Shown piece after piece: positions 1-9,180 of a DNA stretch of 40,348 nucleotides. The position numbers and the translations under genes were made by a program. Numbering within the stretch: the first letter of the stretch is position 1; each line of letters opens with the position of its first letter. Source of the DNA: an uncultured Saccharophagus sp. (GTDB taxonomy: Bacteria; Pseudomonadota; Gammaproteobacteria; Pseudomonadales; Cellvibrionaceae); contig CAKZUG010000017.1 in NCBI GenBank assembly GCA_937920545.1, positions 1-40,348 on the forward strand. Direction: 5' to 3'. The notes beneath the pieces are model-generated. The model saw only the letters and a list, made by a program, of their open reading frames with translations. It had not been told where the DNA came from and ran no database searches.

Positions 1-75
1 TATACGCTCTGCGTCTGGATCCTGCCTCCGATGGCCTCATACCCAAGGGTATTCTTTCTTTGTGTCTTGTTAATA
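1..75 (-). repeat. Element-1 copy A, truncated by window edge
   Basis: This is the reverse complement of the left half of the element found at 22613-22749 and 23497-23632. It contains the conserved outer flank (TTAACAAGACACAAAG read on the minus strand), the inverted-repeat arm ATACCCTTGGGTATGAGGC, and the inner block with GGAGGCAGGAT and ACGCAGAGCGTATA. The other arm lies outside the window. It is a short, non-coding, MITE-like or REP-like dispersed repeat. Confidence 0.8.
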
Positions 76-373
76 AATATGAAAGTAGCACGATAATGAT
101 TGTTTTATTCTCAAAAAATAATAAAGCATAAAGCCCTTCATACAGAACTTTATGCTCAAGTAAAAACACCCTAAATATAAAAATATACTATTTAGTAAAT
201 ACGTTAAATACTAACTCCTTTTCAATTTTAATAATTAATCAGATTAAAAACTGGAACGAATGTATTCACCGTCTAGAATTAGATTGTAATGATCCTTTTA
301 ATTATAAGTAATACAAAAAAATGATTAATGAAAATTATTTTATATACCATATAGCAAGCTATAGGAGGTTGCG
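76..373. other. AT-rich leader upstream of cheY
   Basis: No coding region is seen here. The stretch is very AT-rich. The only clear signal is the strong ribosome binding site AGGAGG at about 363-368, just before cheY. I found no convincing sigma-28 or sigma-54 promoter, so cheY may be read from a housekeeping promoter here or from genes left of the window. Confidence 0.5.
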
Positions 374-760
374 TTGGACAAGAACATGAAAATTTTGATT
401 GTTGATGACTTCTCTACGATGCGTCGTATCATCAAAAATCTATTACGCGATCTTGGTTTTACCAATACCCAAGAGGCTGACGATGGTAATACTGCACTTC
501 CGATGCTTAAGAATGGTGATTTCGATTTTCTGGTAACCGACTGGAATATGCCGGGTATGACGGGTATTGAATTACTCAAAGAACTGCGAAAAGATAGCCG
601 ATTAGCTACGCTGCCTGTTTTAATGGTAACAGCCGAAGCTAAGCGTGATCAGATTGTAGAGGCTGCTCAAGCTGGAGTTAACGGTTATGTTGTTAAGCCT
701 TTTACCGCCCAAGTACTTAAAGAAAAAATTGAAAAAATCTTTGAGCGTGTTGACGGATAA
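374..760 (+). CDS. cheY: Chemotaxis response regulator CheY
   Basis: CheY is the single-domain receiver that is phosphorylated by CheA, diffuses to the flagellar switch (FliM) and changes rotation. The 128-residue protein is a bare receiver domain. The acidic pair is D11-D12, the phosphoacceptor is D56 in VTDWNMPG, the switch threonine is T86 in MVTAEAK, and the conserved lysine is K108 in VVKPF. All key residues are present. A TTG start at 374 is chosen because AGGAGG lies six bases before it. An ATG at 386 would give the shorter form common in Pseudomonas, so the start is not certain. It is the first gene of a tight co-directional run with cheZ, cheA, cheB, motC and motD. Confidence 0.97.
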   Translation: MDKNMKILIVDDFSTMRRIIKNLLRDLGFTNTQEADDGNTALPMLKNGDFDFLVTDWNMPGMTGIELLKELRKDSRLATLPVLMVTAEAKRDQIVEAAQAGVNGYVVKPFTAQVLKEKIEKIFERVDG

Positions 761-777
761 AACATAAGGGTCAGTCA

Positions 778-1575
778 ATGGATGTGAATAATAGTAGACA
801 CGACAAACAACAATTTAGAGAGCAACTAGAGACATGCTCTAAACAGCTCGTTGCCAACTTACAAGATAATAATTTTGAAAGTGCATCTGAACTGATACAT
901 GAGTTAGTTGAATCGCGCGACAGGCATATCTTTCAATCGGTAGGCAAATTAACACGTGGTTTACATGATGCCATCGTAAATTTTCAAGTTGATGCCGACT
1001 TATCGGTGACGCCTCCAGACATCGCTAAGTCTGAAATGAGTGATGCCTCTGAGCGTTTAAACTATGTCATGGATTTAACGCAACAAGCCGCGGATAAAAC
1101 CATGGATAAAGTGGAGGCTGCAGCACCTATTGCAATGAGTCTACGTGAAGAGGCCTCTTTATTAACTAACGATTGGCATAAATTAAAAAAGCGAGAAATC
1201 CCCAAAGAAGAATTTAATGATTTATATAATCGTATGGGTATTTTTTTAGATCATATGGATTCGGGAACGCACTCGTTGAGTGGCATGCTCCAAGAAATTA
1301 TCCTTGAGCAAGGTTATCAAGATCTAACAGGTCAAGTGCTTAAGAAAGTGATTGGTCTAATATCTGAAGTTGAATATGAATTAGTTAACCTGATGCGCAT
1401 TGCCGGTGAAGTCGAAACGGTTGCTGGTTTGTCAGATCAAGAGACAAAAAGCAGTAAACAAAAAAAGAAGAATCAGTATGAGGGTGAAGGCCCGCAAATG
1501 AATGCTGATCAAAAGTCGAATGTTGTCGCTAATCAAGATGATGTTGATGACTTATTATCTAGTTTAGGTTTTTAG
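778..1575 (+). CDS. cheZ: Protein phosphatase CheZ
   Basis: CheZ dephosphorylates CheY-P and so ends the chemotaxis signal. The 265-residue protein is largely helical, as expected for the CheZ four-helix bundle. It carries the family active-site sequence DLTGQV with D182 and the catalytic glutamine Q186, which inserts into the CheY active site in known homologues. The extreme C-terminus (DDVDDLLSSLGF) is the short acidic and hydrophobic peptide that docks onto CheY in this family, connected by a polar lysine-rich linker. It starts 17 bases after cheY with a modest AAGGG ribosome binding site and is followed after 9 bases by cheA, so it is almost certainly in one operon. Confidence 0.96.
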   Translation: MDVNNSRHDKQQFREQLETCSKQLVANLQDNNFESASELIHELVESRDRHIFQSVGKLTRGLHDAIVNFQVDADLSVTPPDIAKSEMSDASERLNYVMDLTQQAADKTMDKVEAAAPIAMSLREEASLLTNDWHKLKKREIPKEEFNDLYNRMGIFLDHMDSGTHSLSGMLQEIILEQGYQDLTGQVLKKVIGLISEVEYELVNLMRIAGEVETVAGLSDQETKSSKQKKKNQYEGEGPQMNADQKSNVVANQDDVDDLLSSLGF

Positions 1576-1584
1576 GAGTAGTTA

Positions 1585-3879
1585 ATGTCATTTGGCGAAG
1601 ATGAAGAGATTCTTCAAGACTTTTTAGTTGAAGCAGGTGAAATACTTGAGCTTCTATCCGAGCAATTGGTAGATCTCGAACAACGACCTGACGACCAAGA
1701 ATTGCTTAATGCAATTTTTAGGGGGTTTCATACCGTTAAAGGCGGTGCGGGGTTTTTGCAATTAAACAATATGGTTGATTGTTGTCATTGTACAGAGAAC
1801 CTATTTGACATTTTACGTAACGGACAAAGAAGTGTTACGCCAGAACTTATGGATGTAGTACTGCTGGTTTTAGACTTAGTTAACTCGCAATTTGATGAGG
1901 TGAAAGCTGGCCAAGATCCTTCGGCCGCAGCGCCCTCATTACTAACAGCAATTGAAAGTTTAATAGCCGGTAATGATGCAAAAGCACAAGCTGATTTGGC
2001 CGGTACGGATAGCGATTCGATTGTCGATGTTGAGTCTTCTACAGCGAATAATACTCAGGTTCAAACATCTGAAACAGAAGTTGAAAATATAAACCTGAGT
2101 GATGATGAGTTCGAGGGCTTTTTGGATGCAATCAGCGATGATGAATCGCCAAAACCCCTGTCCGAACCTAACGTATCTAATGGTCAGACTGAAGATATTA
2201 CAGACGATGAATTTGACGCATTACTTGATGAGCTTCATGGATCGGGTAAAGGGCCAACAACAGAGACGCAAGCTGCTTCTGAAACACCGAAAAACGGCTC
2301 AAAAAGTGATGAGATTACTGAAGATGAATTTGATGCTTTATTAGATCAGTTGCACGGCGAAGGTAAATCGCCTGTACCCAAAAAGACATCGCCAAAACCG
2401 ATAGCTGGGCAAGCTCAAGACGACGCATTAATTACGGATGATGAATTCGATCAATTACTCGATCAGTTACACGGTCAGGGTCAGGCTCCGACAGCGGGCA
2501 CTCCTCAACCTAGTCAACCTGTTTCCCCCCCTGCGAGTCATTCTGCTAACGAGACTTCATCAGCGTCACCGGTTGTGAATAAGCCAGCCCCTGAGCCTGT
2601 AAAAAATGCAGCGCTTGCGACAAATTCATCACCTAACAACAAAGTAACTAAGCCAGATAGTAACAAGCGTGAATCCACCACGTCTGCTCCTCCTGCAGCA
2701 GAGGCCACTGTTCGCGTAGATACGCAGCGCCTTGACGATATCATGAATATGGTAGGGGAGCTGGTACTAGTACGTAACCGTTTGGTACGTTTAGGTGCAG
2801 CCTCTAGCGATGAGGTGATGCAAAAAGCAGTGGGTAACCTTGATGTGGTGACTGCCGACCTACAGTCATCTGTTATGAAGACACGAATGCAACCTATTAA
2901 AAAGGTGTTTGGGCGGTTCCCACGTGTTGTACGTGATTTGGCTCGCAACCTTAAAAAAGAAATCACGCTTGAGTTAGAAGGGGAAGATACCGATTTAGAC
3001 AAAAACCTTGTTGAGGCACTCGCTGACCCACTTGTTCACCTTGTCAGAAATTCGGTAGATCATGGTATTGAGTTACCCGATATACGAGCAGAAAAAGACA
3101 AGCCTCGTATGGGTAAAATTATACTGGCTGCCCAGCAAGAAGGTGATCATATCTTGCTATCTATTACCGATGATGGCGGCGGAATGGATCCAGAAAGCCT
3201 GAGAGAAAAAGCGATTGAAAAAGGCGTATTAGATGCTGATGCTGCGGCACGCTTATCTGACTCAGAAGCTTTTAATCTTATTTTTGCTCCAGGGTTTTCA
3301 ACTAAAACAGAAATCTCTGATGTGTCTGGCCGTGGCGTAGGCATGGATGTTGTTAAAACAAAAATTACGCAGTTAAATGGCTCAATCGAAATTAAGTCTA
3401 AGCTTGGTGAAGGCACTAAAATTAATATTAAGGTGCCATTAACCCTAGCCATAATGCCAACGCTGATGATAATGGTTGGTAAGCAGGCTTTTGCCTTGCC
3501 GCTTGTCAGTGTTAATGAAATTTTCCATATGAATTTAGCAACAACCAATGTGATAGACGGTCAAGAATGCGTCAGTATTCGTGACCACTCTGTGCCTATT
3601 TTTCATTTAGAGCGTTGGCTCGTTAAAAATTACCATTTACAGGAAAATAATAAAGGTGAAAATGAAGGTCATGTTGTTATTGTATCTGTTGGTACTCAAC
3701 GAGTAGGCTTTATTGTTGATCAGTTAATAGGCCAAGAAGAAGTGGTTATCAAGCCTTTAGGTAAAATGTTACAAGGTACACCCGGTATGGCGGGCGCAAC
3801 GATTACGGGGGACGGTACCATTGCACTTATTTTAGATGTACCTAGTCTACTGAAACGCTATGCAGGGTCATCTAGCTAA
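1585..3879 (+). CDS. cheA: Chemotaxis histidine kinase CheA
   Basis: CheA is the receptor-coupled kinase that phosphorylates CheY and CheB. The N-terminal Hpt domain carries the phosphorylated histidine H49 in GFHTVKGGAG. Residues of roughly 170-310 form a long acidic linker with four related motifs of the type (I/L)(T/S)(D/E)DEF followed by LLD(Q/E)LHG. Then come the dimerisation helices (about 375-435), the HATPase domain with N box (NSVDHG near 487), DDGGGMD and GRGVGMDVVK, and the CheW-like regulatory domain up to residue 764. All catalytic boxes are intact. The linker type is known from polar-flagellated gammaproteobacteria. Ribosome binding site GGAG precedes the ATG. Confidence 0.97.
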   Translation: MSFGEDEEILQDFLVEAGEILELLSEQLVDLEQRPDDQELLNAIFRGFHTVKGGAGFLQLNNMVDCCHCTENLFDILRNGQRSVTPELMDVVLLVLDLVNSQFDEVKAGQDPSAAAPSLLTAIESLIAGNDAKAQADLAGTDSDSIVDVESSTANNTQVQTSETEVENINLSDDEFEGFLDAISDDESPKPLSEPNVSNGQTEDITDDEFDALLDELHGSGKGPTTETQAASETPKNGSKSDEITEDEFDALLDQLHGEGKSPVPKKTSPKPIAGQAQDDALITDDEFDQLLDQLHGQGQAPTAGTPQPSQPVSPPASHSANETSSASPVVNKPAPEPVKNAALATNSSPNNKVTKPDSNKRESTTSAPPAAEATVRVDTQRLDDIMNMVGELVLVRNRLVRLGAASSDEVMQKAVGNLDVVTADLQSSVMKTRMQPIKKVFGRFPRVVRDLARNLKKEITLELEGEDTDLDKNLVEALADPLVHLVRNSVDHGIELPDIRAEKDKPRMGKIILAAQQEGDHILLSITDDGGGMDPESLREKAIEKGVLDADAAARLSDSEAFNLIFAPGFSTKTEISDVSGRGVGMDVVKTKITQLNGSIEIKSKLGEGTKINIKVPLTLAIMPTLMIMVGKQAFALPLVSVNEIFHMNLATTNVIDGQECVSIRDHSVPIFHLERWLVKNYHLQENNKGENEGHVVIVSVGTQRVGFIVDQLIGQEEVVIKPLGKMLQGTPGMAGATITGDGTIALILDVPSLLKRYAGSSS

Positions 3880-3912
3880 TCTGTCTTATATCAATAAAGT
3901 TAAGGATTGTTC

Positions 3913-5025
3913 GTGAGTTATAAAGTCTTGATTGTAGATGATTCGCATTTTTTTCAAGCAAGGCTTAAAAAAATTATTAATGCGCATGAGTCTTTAGAGG
4001 TTGTGGCTATTGCGTCTAGCGGTATACAGGCCATTGAAAAAGAAGAGAAATACCGCCCTGATATTATTACTATGGATTATGAAATGCCCGGCATGGATGG
4101 CATAACGGCTTTAAAGGCTATTTTACAAAAACGTAAAGTACCTATTGTTATGTTTTCATCTTTGACTTACGAAGGCGCCACGATAACACTGGATGCTTTA
4201 GATGCTGGTGCGGTTGATTATATTCCCAAAAATTTTTCAGAAGTTACGCAAGATTCAAGTCAGTTAAAAAAGACACTTCACCAAAAGCTAGTCACGTTCT
4301 CTAAGCAATATGCATTAACACGGAAGCCAGATTTAACTGATCAGGCTGTAGTACAAGATGCAGAAAAAAAACAAAATAATAAGCACTCTCAGTTTAATCA
4401 GGCTCAGTCATACTCCACGAAAACAGCATCTAGCGCCTCAACTGAATGCACAATAAAAAAAGGGAAAATACAATTACTTGTCATAGGTGCATCTACAGGA
4501 GGGCCTGTTGCCGTCGCAGAAATTATTACACGTCTACCTTCTCATTTTCCTATCCCTATTGTTGTTGCGCAGCATATGCCCGCAAGTTTTACCGCTGCAT
4601 TTGCCGAGCGGTTAAATAAGTTGTCTTCCTTAAAAGTGAAGGAAGCGAAGCATAATGATCCGTTACAAGCGGGCACTGTACTGGTTGCGCCAGGGGGGGT
4701 GCAAACTATGATCGATAAACGAAAGCGGCATGTCAATGTGATAGAGGCTGACGATCGAATTCCGTTTAAACCTTCTGTTGACGTACTATTTGGATCCGCA
4801 GGTAATGCTTTTTTAGATGGGGTACTGGGAATTATACTAACTGGCATGGGGCGTGATGGGTGTGATGGTGCAAAAATTATACGCTCTAATCAAGGTTATA
4901 TCTGGTCTCAAGACAGACAAACATCCGTTATTTATGGCATGCCTGGCGCGGTTGAGTCGAGTAATCAGACGCAACTAATTTTACCCATAGATGCATTTTA
5001 TAAAAAAATACTACAGCTCGTATAA
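3913..5025 (+). CDS. cheB: Chemotaxis methylesterase/deamidase CheB
   Basis: CheB demethylates chemoreceptor glutamates as the adaptation step and is activated by CheA phosphorylation. An N-terminal receiver domain has phosphoacceptor D55 in TMDYEMPG. A polar linker (about residues 130-185) leads to the esterase domain with the catalytic triad S194 (GASTGGP), H221 (AQHMP) and D315 (GMGRDG). A GTG start at 3913 is chosen because TAAGGA sits six bases upstream. A TTG at 3907 would directly abut that site. The receiver resembles the Pseudomonas main-cluster CheB more than the E. coli one (MFSSLTYEGA, DAGAVDYIPKNF). Confidence 0.96.
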   Translation: MSYKVLIVDDSHFFQARLKKIINAHESLEVVAIASSGIQAIEKEEKYRPDIITMDYEMPGMDGITALKAILQKRKVPIVMFSSLTYEGATITLDALDAGAVDYIPKNFSEVTQDSSQLKKTLHQKLVTFSKQYALTRKPDLTDQAVVQDAEKKQNNKHSQFNQAQSYSTKTASSASTECTIKKGKIQLLVIGASTGGPVAVAEIITRLPSHFPIPIVVAQHMPASFTAAFAERLNKLSSLKVKEAKHNDPLQAGTVLVAPGGVQTMIDKRKRHVNVIEADDRIPFKPSVDVLFGSAGNAFLDGVLGIILTGMGRDGCDGAKIIRSNQGYIWSQDRQTSVIYGMPGAVESSNQTQLILPIDAFYKKILQLV

Positions 5026-5067
5026 TTTTTTAATGTTTTTTTACCTAATCCCGTGCAGAGGTTAACT

Positions 5068-5805
5068 GTGGATATACTAACCATTCTGGGTGTCATTATC
5101 GGTTTTACTGCCTTAATTGGTGGTAATTTTTTAGAAGGCGGCAGTTTACTGGCGTTAGTTAACCCTGCTGCGGCATTAATTGTAGTGGGCGGCACACTGG
5201 GCGCGGCTATTTTACAAACGCCATTTGACAGTTTTAAGCGTGCAATATTATTGTTTAAATGGATTTTTAAAACACCGCCTTGGCATTTTAAAAAAGGGGT
5301 GAAAAGTATTGTTGGTTGGGCAATGATTGCCCGTAAAAAAGGTTTGCTAGGGCTTGAGCAAACAGCGAATAAAGAAAAAAATAGTTTTTCAAAGAAAGGG
5401 TTGATGTTACTTGTTGATGGGACTGAGCCAGACATTATCCGTCATGTATTAGAGACCGAATTAATCGTTAAAGAACAGCGTGATTTAGATGCTGTGCAGT
5501 TTTATGAATCGATGGGTGGCTATGCCCCTACGATTGGTATTATTGGTGCTGTTTTAGGTTTGATTCATGTCATGCAAAATTTATCAGATCCGTCTAAATT
5601 AGGTGAGGGTATAGCGGTTGCTTTTGTGGCGACTATTTATGGTGTGGCATTAGCTAATTTATTTTTTATCCCCGTGGGAAATAAAATAAAAGCGTATATT
5701 AAACGTGAGAGCCAATACAAATCATTAATTATTGAGGGTATTGTTGCTGTTGCTGATGGTGAAAACCCAAAGGCTATCGAATCTAAACTGAGCGGTTATT
5801 TATAG
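5068..5805 (+). CDS. motC: Flagellar motor stator protein MotC (MotA/PomA family)
   Basis: This is the four-helix stator subunit that, with MotD, conducts ions and drives the rotor from the inner membrane. The start MDILTILGVIIGFTALIGGNFLEGG is typical of the Pseudomonas MotC branch. The loop with charged residues lies in the middle, and the C-terminal pair of membrane helices includes the proline-containing motif ESMGGYAPTIGIIGAVLGL and IAVAFVATIYGV. A GTG start at 5068 is chosen for its GAGG site six bases upstream and for the match of the resulting N-terminus to homologues. A longer GTG start at 5053 is possible. It is 4 bases from motD and clearly coupled to it. Confidence 0.95.
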   Translation: MDILTILGVIIGFTALIGGNFLEGGSLLALVNPAAALIVVGGTLGAAILQTPFDSFKRAILLFKWIFKTPPWHFKKGVKSIVGWAMIARKKGLLGLEQTANKEKNSFSKKGLMLLVDGTEPDIIRHVLETELIVKEQRDLDAVQFYESMGGYAPTIGIIGAVLGLIHVMQNLSDPSKLGEGIAVAFVATIYGVALANLFFIPVGNKIKAYIKRESQYKSLIIEGIVAVADGENPKAIESKLSGYL

Positions 5806-5809
5806 GCAT

Positions 5810-6697
5810 ATGCTTAAGCGTGAACCCATACAAACAGCAGTTAACCATGAACGGTGGCTTGTTTCTTACGCCGATTTTATTACATTGCTTTTTGCTTTTT
5901 TTGTTGTGATGTACTCTGTTTCATCGGTGAATGAGAGTAAATATCAAGCTGTTTTTGAGCAATTTCAATCGGCCTTTCCAAAGGTTGATCAAGTTGGCGA
6001 TGTACCATTACAATCACTGGCCCCTGATGCTGTTGATACACTAATTAGTGAAATACACGCATTCATAACGCAATCAGACCCAGCTTTATTGGGGTTAACG
6101 GACAATGAGAAATGGGTAGATATTACCTTAGATGCACACATGTTATTTGATACAGCTAGCGCGGAATTAAGCCAGCAAGCCATGATGGTATTAAGCGATA
6201 TCAGTGCGACACTAACCCCCTTAGCGAATAGTATCCAAGTGCGAGGCCATACAGATAATATCCCTATAAATAGTGGACTTTATAAAAATAATTGGGCGTT
6301 ATCATCAGCTAGGGCAGTAGCGGTTGTCAGTTTTTTGGTTGAAAAAGGAATAGCGCCATTACAATTAACGGCGGTAGGCTTATCAAAGTACGATCCAATA
6401 GATACTAATGATACTGAATATGGTCGTAAAAATAATCGCCGTGTTGTTATTCGTATATTAAAGAATCTACCCAGTAACAACCTTCAAAGTAAGAGTTCAG
6501 ATCTTAAAAATCTTGCGGATAAACCGCGCTCAACTGCAGAGCAAGCAGCCGATAAACCGAATAAAGGTGATGCGAATCAGTTGCCAATAATACCGCAACC
6601 CACAGCCACTCAACAAACATACGATAAAGCTAATGCCATTATTAAACCTGTAAAGTTAAATGATGGCGGCTTATTATTTACAAGTGATGGCAAGTAA
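5810..6697 (+). CDS. motD: Flagellar motor stator protein MotD (MotB/PomB family, OmpA-like)
   Basis: MotD is the peptidoglycan-anchored stator partner of MotC. A single membrane helix near residues 17-40 carries the ion-binding aspartate D22 in SYADFITLLFAFF. A plug and linker region follows, then an OmpA-like peptidoglycan-binding domain (about residues 105-220) with RGHTDNIPI, ALSSARAVAV and GRKNNRRVVIRI. A low-complexity, lysine- and proline-containing tail of about 75 residues ends with DGGLLFTSDGK. Homologues in Pseudomonas-type clusters are followed by parC, parP and cheW, but here the flagellar run ends and a convergent gene follows. Confidence 0.95.
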   Translation: MLKREPIQTAVNHERWLVSYADFITLLFAFFVVMYSVSSVNESKYQAVFEQFQSAFPKVDQVGDVPLQSLAPDAVDTLISEIHAFITQSDPALLGLTDNEKWVDITLDAHMLFDTASAELSQQAMMVLSDISATLTPLANSIQVRGHTDNIPINSGLYKNNWALSSARAVAVVSFLVEKGIAPLQLTAVGLSKYDPIDTNDTEYGRKNNRRVVIRILKNLPSNNLQSKSSDLKNLADKPRSTAEQAADKPNKGDANQLPIIPQPTATQQTYDKANAIIKPVKLNDGGLLFTSDGK

Positions 6698-6710
6698 CAT
6701 TTTGTTCTCT

Positions 6711-6742
6711 CTAACCCAAAATTAAATAAAGTGGTGGGTTAG
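6711..6742. terminator. Possible terminator between convergent motD and mltD
   Basis: An 8-base inverted repeat (CTAACCCA and TGGGTTAG) separated by 16 bases lies between the two converging stop codons. There is no strong T tract on either side, so it is a weak candidate. Confidence 0.35.
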
Positions 6743-6767
6743 GAGGGGTTGATTAAAATATTGTATC

Positions 6768-8213
6768 TCATGCCTTGCCTAGCCATAGTGTTAGCTTTTG
6801 CCCTGGTTTAATGGGCTTTTTAGACGATAAATTATTCCAGCGCGTAATGTGGTTAATTTTAATATTATGTTCGCGGGCAATTTTCCATAATGAATCACCC
6901 GATTTCACAATATAGCGTTTCTTGACTTTTTTCTTCGTACTGCGGTTATGGTATTTGCTTGGTAGCTGAGCAATACCGGCTGCCCCATTGGGTATGAGCA
7001 GTGTTTTACCTGCGCGTATTTTGTGTGATGTTAACGTGTTAATTTTTTGAATAACACCTACGCTCACCTTGTGTTTTCGCGCTATAACAGACAGTGAATC
7101 GCCCTTTTTGATTTTATAGCGGTGCCATGTGACACGCTGCTCTATAGGAAGCGTCGAGAATTGTTCGTTAAATTGCGCGACTTTAGCTTTGGGTATCAGC
7201 AATAAGTGTGGCCCTTCAGGGTGCGTGGCAAATTGATTGAAGCTTGGGTTAAGTAGCATGAGTTCATCAATAGATACATTAGCCAGTTTTGCCGCCATAA
7301 ATAAATCGAGCTGGCTATTTATGTTCACTGTTTCAAAATAGGGCACGTACTGTATAGGCTCAAGGCTGACATTATATTTTTCAGGGTTATTATAAATATG
7401 TGTAATGGCCAGTAATTTAGGTACGTAGTGCTCAGTTTCTTTCGGTAAGTCTAAATGCCAATATGACGTAGGTTTACCGCGCCTTTTATTTTTACGGATG
7501 GCTTTTGAGACATTGCCTGCGCCACTGTTGTATGCCGCTAGAGCATGCAGCCAATTGCCTTTAAAACGCTTGTTGAGCATTTGAAGGTAAGTTAAGGCGG
7601 CATCTGTTGATAATACAATATCGCGTCGGTCGTCCTTCCACCAATCTTGCTGTAAACCTAAGCTTTTACCTGTTTTAGGCATAAACTGCCATAAGCCCAC
7701 TGCGCTTGCATACGAGTGAGCTTGTGCATCAAAACCGCTCTCTACAAAGGGTAATAAAGCAATTTCATGGGGTAATTGGCGTTTAGATACTTGGCTTAAA
7801 ATATGTGTGATGTAGGGTTTGCTGCGGCTATTGACTGTTTTAATATAATTGGGGTGGCTTAAGTACCAATCTATTTCTTTTTGTATGCGTTTTTTTGCGG
7901 CTTGATCGGCAACATCTTGAAGCTTAAAGCCGTTACGCATAAGCTCCCATACTATTTTTTTTTCTTCTACCTTTTTTTCAGCATGGGTTTGCCGTTCAAT
8001 AGGTTGATTGCTGTTTGCGGTTGATTGTGCCGTCGTTTTTATTTCGGGTTCTTGAGAATGGCTCGTTACAGAGGGGTCGCTATGTTGAGTGGCGGTTATA
8101 TTGGTCGCTGTTTGTGGTTTATTGTGTACTGCACAGCTTGTCATTAGCAGTAAACTTAACGTGGTCATCACCGTTTGTAGGGTGTGTATTTTTAAAAATT
8201 CAGGTAATGTCAT
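6768..8213 (-). CDS. mltD: Membrane-bound lytic transglycosylase D (LysM)
   Basis: MltD cleaves peptidoglycan glycan strands, forming 1,6-anhydromuramic ends. Using the ATG at 8213 the protein has 481 residues. It begins with a lipoprotein signal with lipobox ending at C27 (LLLMTSC). A Ser/Thr/Gln-rich spacer is followed by a family 23 transglycosylase domain with catalytic E158 in LPFVESGFD and the motifs AVGLWQFMP and AAYNSGAGNV. Two LysM domains close the protein (YKIKKGDSLSVIA and YIVKSGDSLWKIA). A GTG at 8288 would add 25 hydrophobic residues but lacks a ribosome site, and the region before the ATG consists of short tandem repeats, so the start is uncertain. Its place next to gloB and rnhA-dnaQ matches other gammaproteobacteria. 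Confidence 0.93.
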   Translation of the reverse strand: MTLPEFLKIHTLQTVMTTLSLLLMTSCAVHNKPQTATNITATQHSDPSVTSHSQEPEIKTTAQSTANSNQPIERQTHAEKKVEEKKIVWELMRNGFKLQDVADQAAKKRIQKEIDWYLSHPNYIKTVNSRSKPYITHILSQVSKRQLPHEIALLPFVESGFDAQAHSYASAVGLWQFMPKTGKSLGLQQDWWKDDRRDIVLSTDAALTYLQMLNKRFKGNWLHALAAYNSGAGNVSKAIRKNKRRGKPTSYWHLDLPKETEHYVPKLLAITHIYNNPEKYNVSLEPIQYVPYFETVNINSQLDLFMAAKLANVSIDELMLLNPSFNQFATHPEGPHLLLIPKAKVAQFNEQFSTLPIEQRVTWHRYKIKKGDSLSVIARKHKVSVGVIQKINTLTSHKIRAGKTLLIPNGAAGIAQLPSKYHNRSTKKKVKKRYIVKSGDSLWKIAREHNIKINHITRWNNLSSKKPIKPGQKLTLWLGKA

Positions 8214-8223
8214 ATTGGTACTT

Positions 8224-8244
8224 AAATGATAAATGATAAATGAT
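8224..8244. repeat. Heptanucleotide tandem repeat upstream of mltD start
   Basis: AAATGAT is repeated three times in perfect tandem, with a partial fourth unit. On the minus strand it lies just upstream of the chosen mltD start, where a ribosome binding site would be expected. Copy-number change would alter the leader by 7 bases per unit. Confidence 0.85.
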
Positions 8245-8310
8245 AAATAAAGCCCGCTTTGCGATAAAGAAAGCATTAAAGCAAGCACGAAGACAGGTAT
8301 TTAAAAGGCA

Positions 8311-9180
8311 CTAAAAAGTGTCTTTTAATACACGTAATAAGCGAAAAGCATCGTCATCGTTGTTAATGTTTTGTGCGCTTAAATGCGCTATTTGTGATTG
8401 CACATGTGGGAGCCGATACCGTAAAAAAGGGTTGATGGCTTTTTGCGTTTGTATCGTGGTGGGTAAGGTAATCCGATGCTGTGCGCGTAAGGTATCGATG
8501 TTGTGGCTCGTTTGCAGCAGTTGCGTATTATTCGGCTCAATAGCCATTGCAAAGGCCATATTACTTTGTGTGTATTCGTGGGTGCAATATACTTGAGTTT
8601 TATCGGGTAGTGATTGTAAGGTGTCCAGTGAGTTTTGTAACTCTTTAGCTGTCCCGTTAAAAATCCGTCCGCAGCCAGCATGAAACAAGGTATCACCACA
8701 AAATAGAGCGTAATTGTTTACCTGCTCCGTGTGATGTGTATGGGGTATATTGTCAATAAAATACGACAAATGTTCGGGCATATGACCGGGTGTGGGTATG
8801 ATATTAAACGCCACATGATGTAACGGCCAGGGCGTAAAGCTCGGTAGGTGATCGACGGGCGTATTCACGCATGCAATACTTTGATGGCCATACACTGGCT
8901 GCTTGGCTGAATCGGCCCATACGCTTTTATTGCTGAGTAACCCATTAACACCGCCAACATGATCAGAGTGGCTATGTGTAATCACAATACCTGCTAATGT
9001 CTTATTATGTTTTTTAAGATAAGCGGCAGCGGCTTTTTCGTCGCCCGGATCTATCATAATAATGCTGTTCTGATGCGGTATATTGGCAGTTTTATCGGCG
9101 GAATTAAGGCCTATTACCCATATGTAGTTATCGTTAAAAATGGGTAAATAATCAATTAGCAGGTGCGGTAAGTCAGACAT
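8311..9180 (-). CDS. gloB: Hydroxyacylglutathione hydrolase (glyoxalase II)
   Basis: GloB hydrolyses S-lactoylglutathione to D-lactate and glutathione, the second step of methylglyoxal detoxification in the cytosol. The metallo-beta-lactamase fold is marked by the metal motif THSHSDH (H69, H71, D73, H74), IDPGD at 43-47, the later metal ligand region PTPGHMPEHLSYF, FCGDTLFHAGCGR and YCTHEYT. With the ATG at 9180 the protein is 289 residues, some 30 longer than E. coli GloB because of small loop insertions. A TTG at 9210 would add ten residues and is less likely. It is divergent from the methyltransferase at 9401, an arrangement conserved in gammaproteobacteria. Confidence 0.95.
   Translation of the reverse strand: MSDLPHLLIDYLPIFNDNYIWVIGLNSADKTANIPHQNSIIMIDPGDEKAAAAYLKKHNKTLAGIVITHSHSDHVGGVNGLLSNKSVWADSAKQPVYGHQSIACVNTPVDHLPSFTPWPLHHVAFNIIPTPGHMPEHLSYFIDNIPHTHHTEQVNNYALFCGDTLFHAGCGRIFNGTAKELQNSLDTLQSLPDKTQVYCTHEYTQSNMAFAMAIEPNNTQLLQTSHNIDTLRAQHRITLPTTIQTQKAINPFLRYRLPHVQSQIAHLSAQNINNDDDAFRLLRVLKDTF

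Noticed and set aside
2538-3002. Long minus-strand frame inside cheA
   Set aside because: It overlaps conserved cheA coding sequence and is a codon-bias shadow. The same holds for minus-strand frames inside fliC, fliD, flgE, flgI, flgK and flgL.
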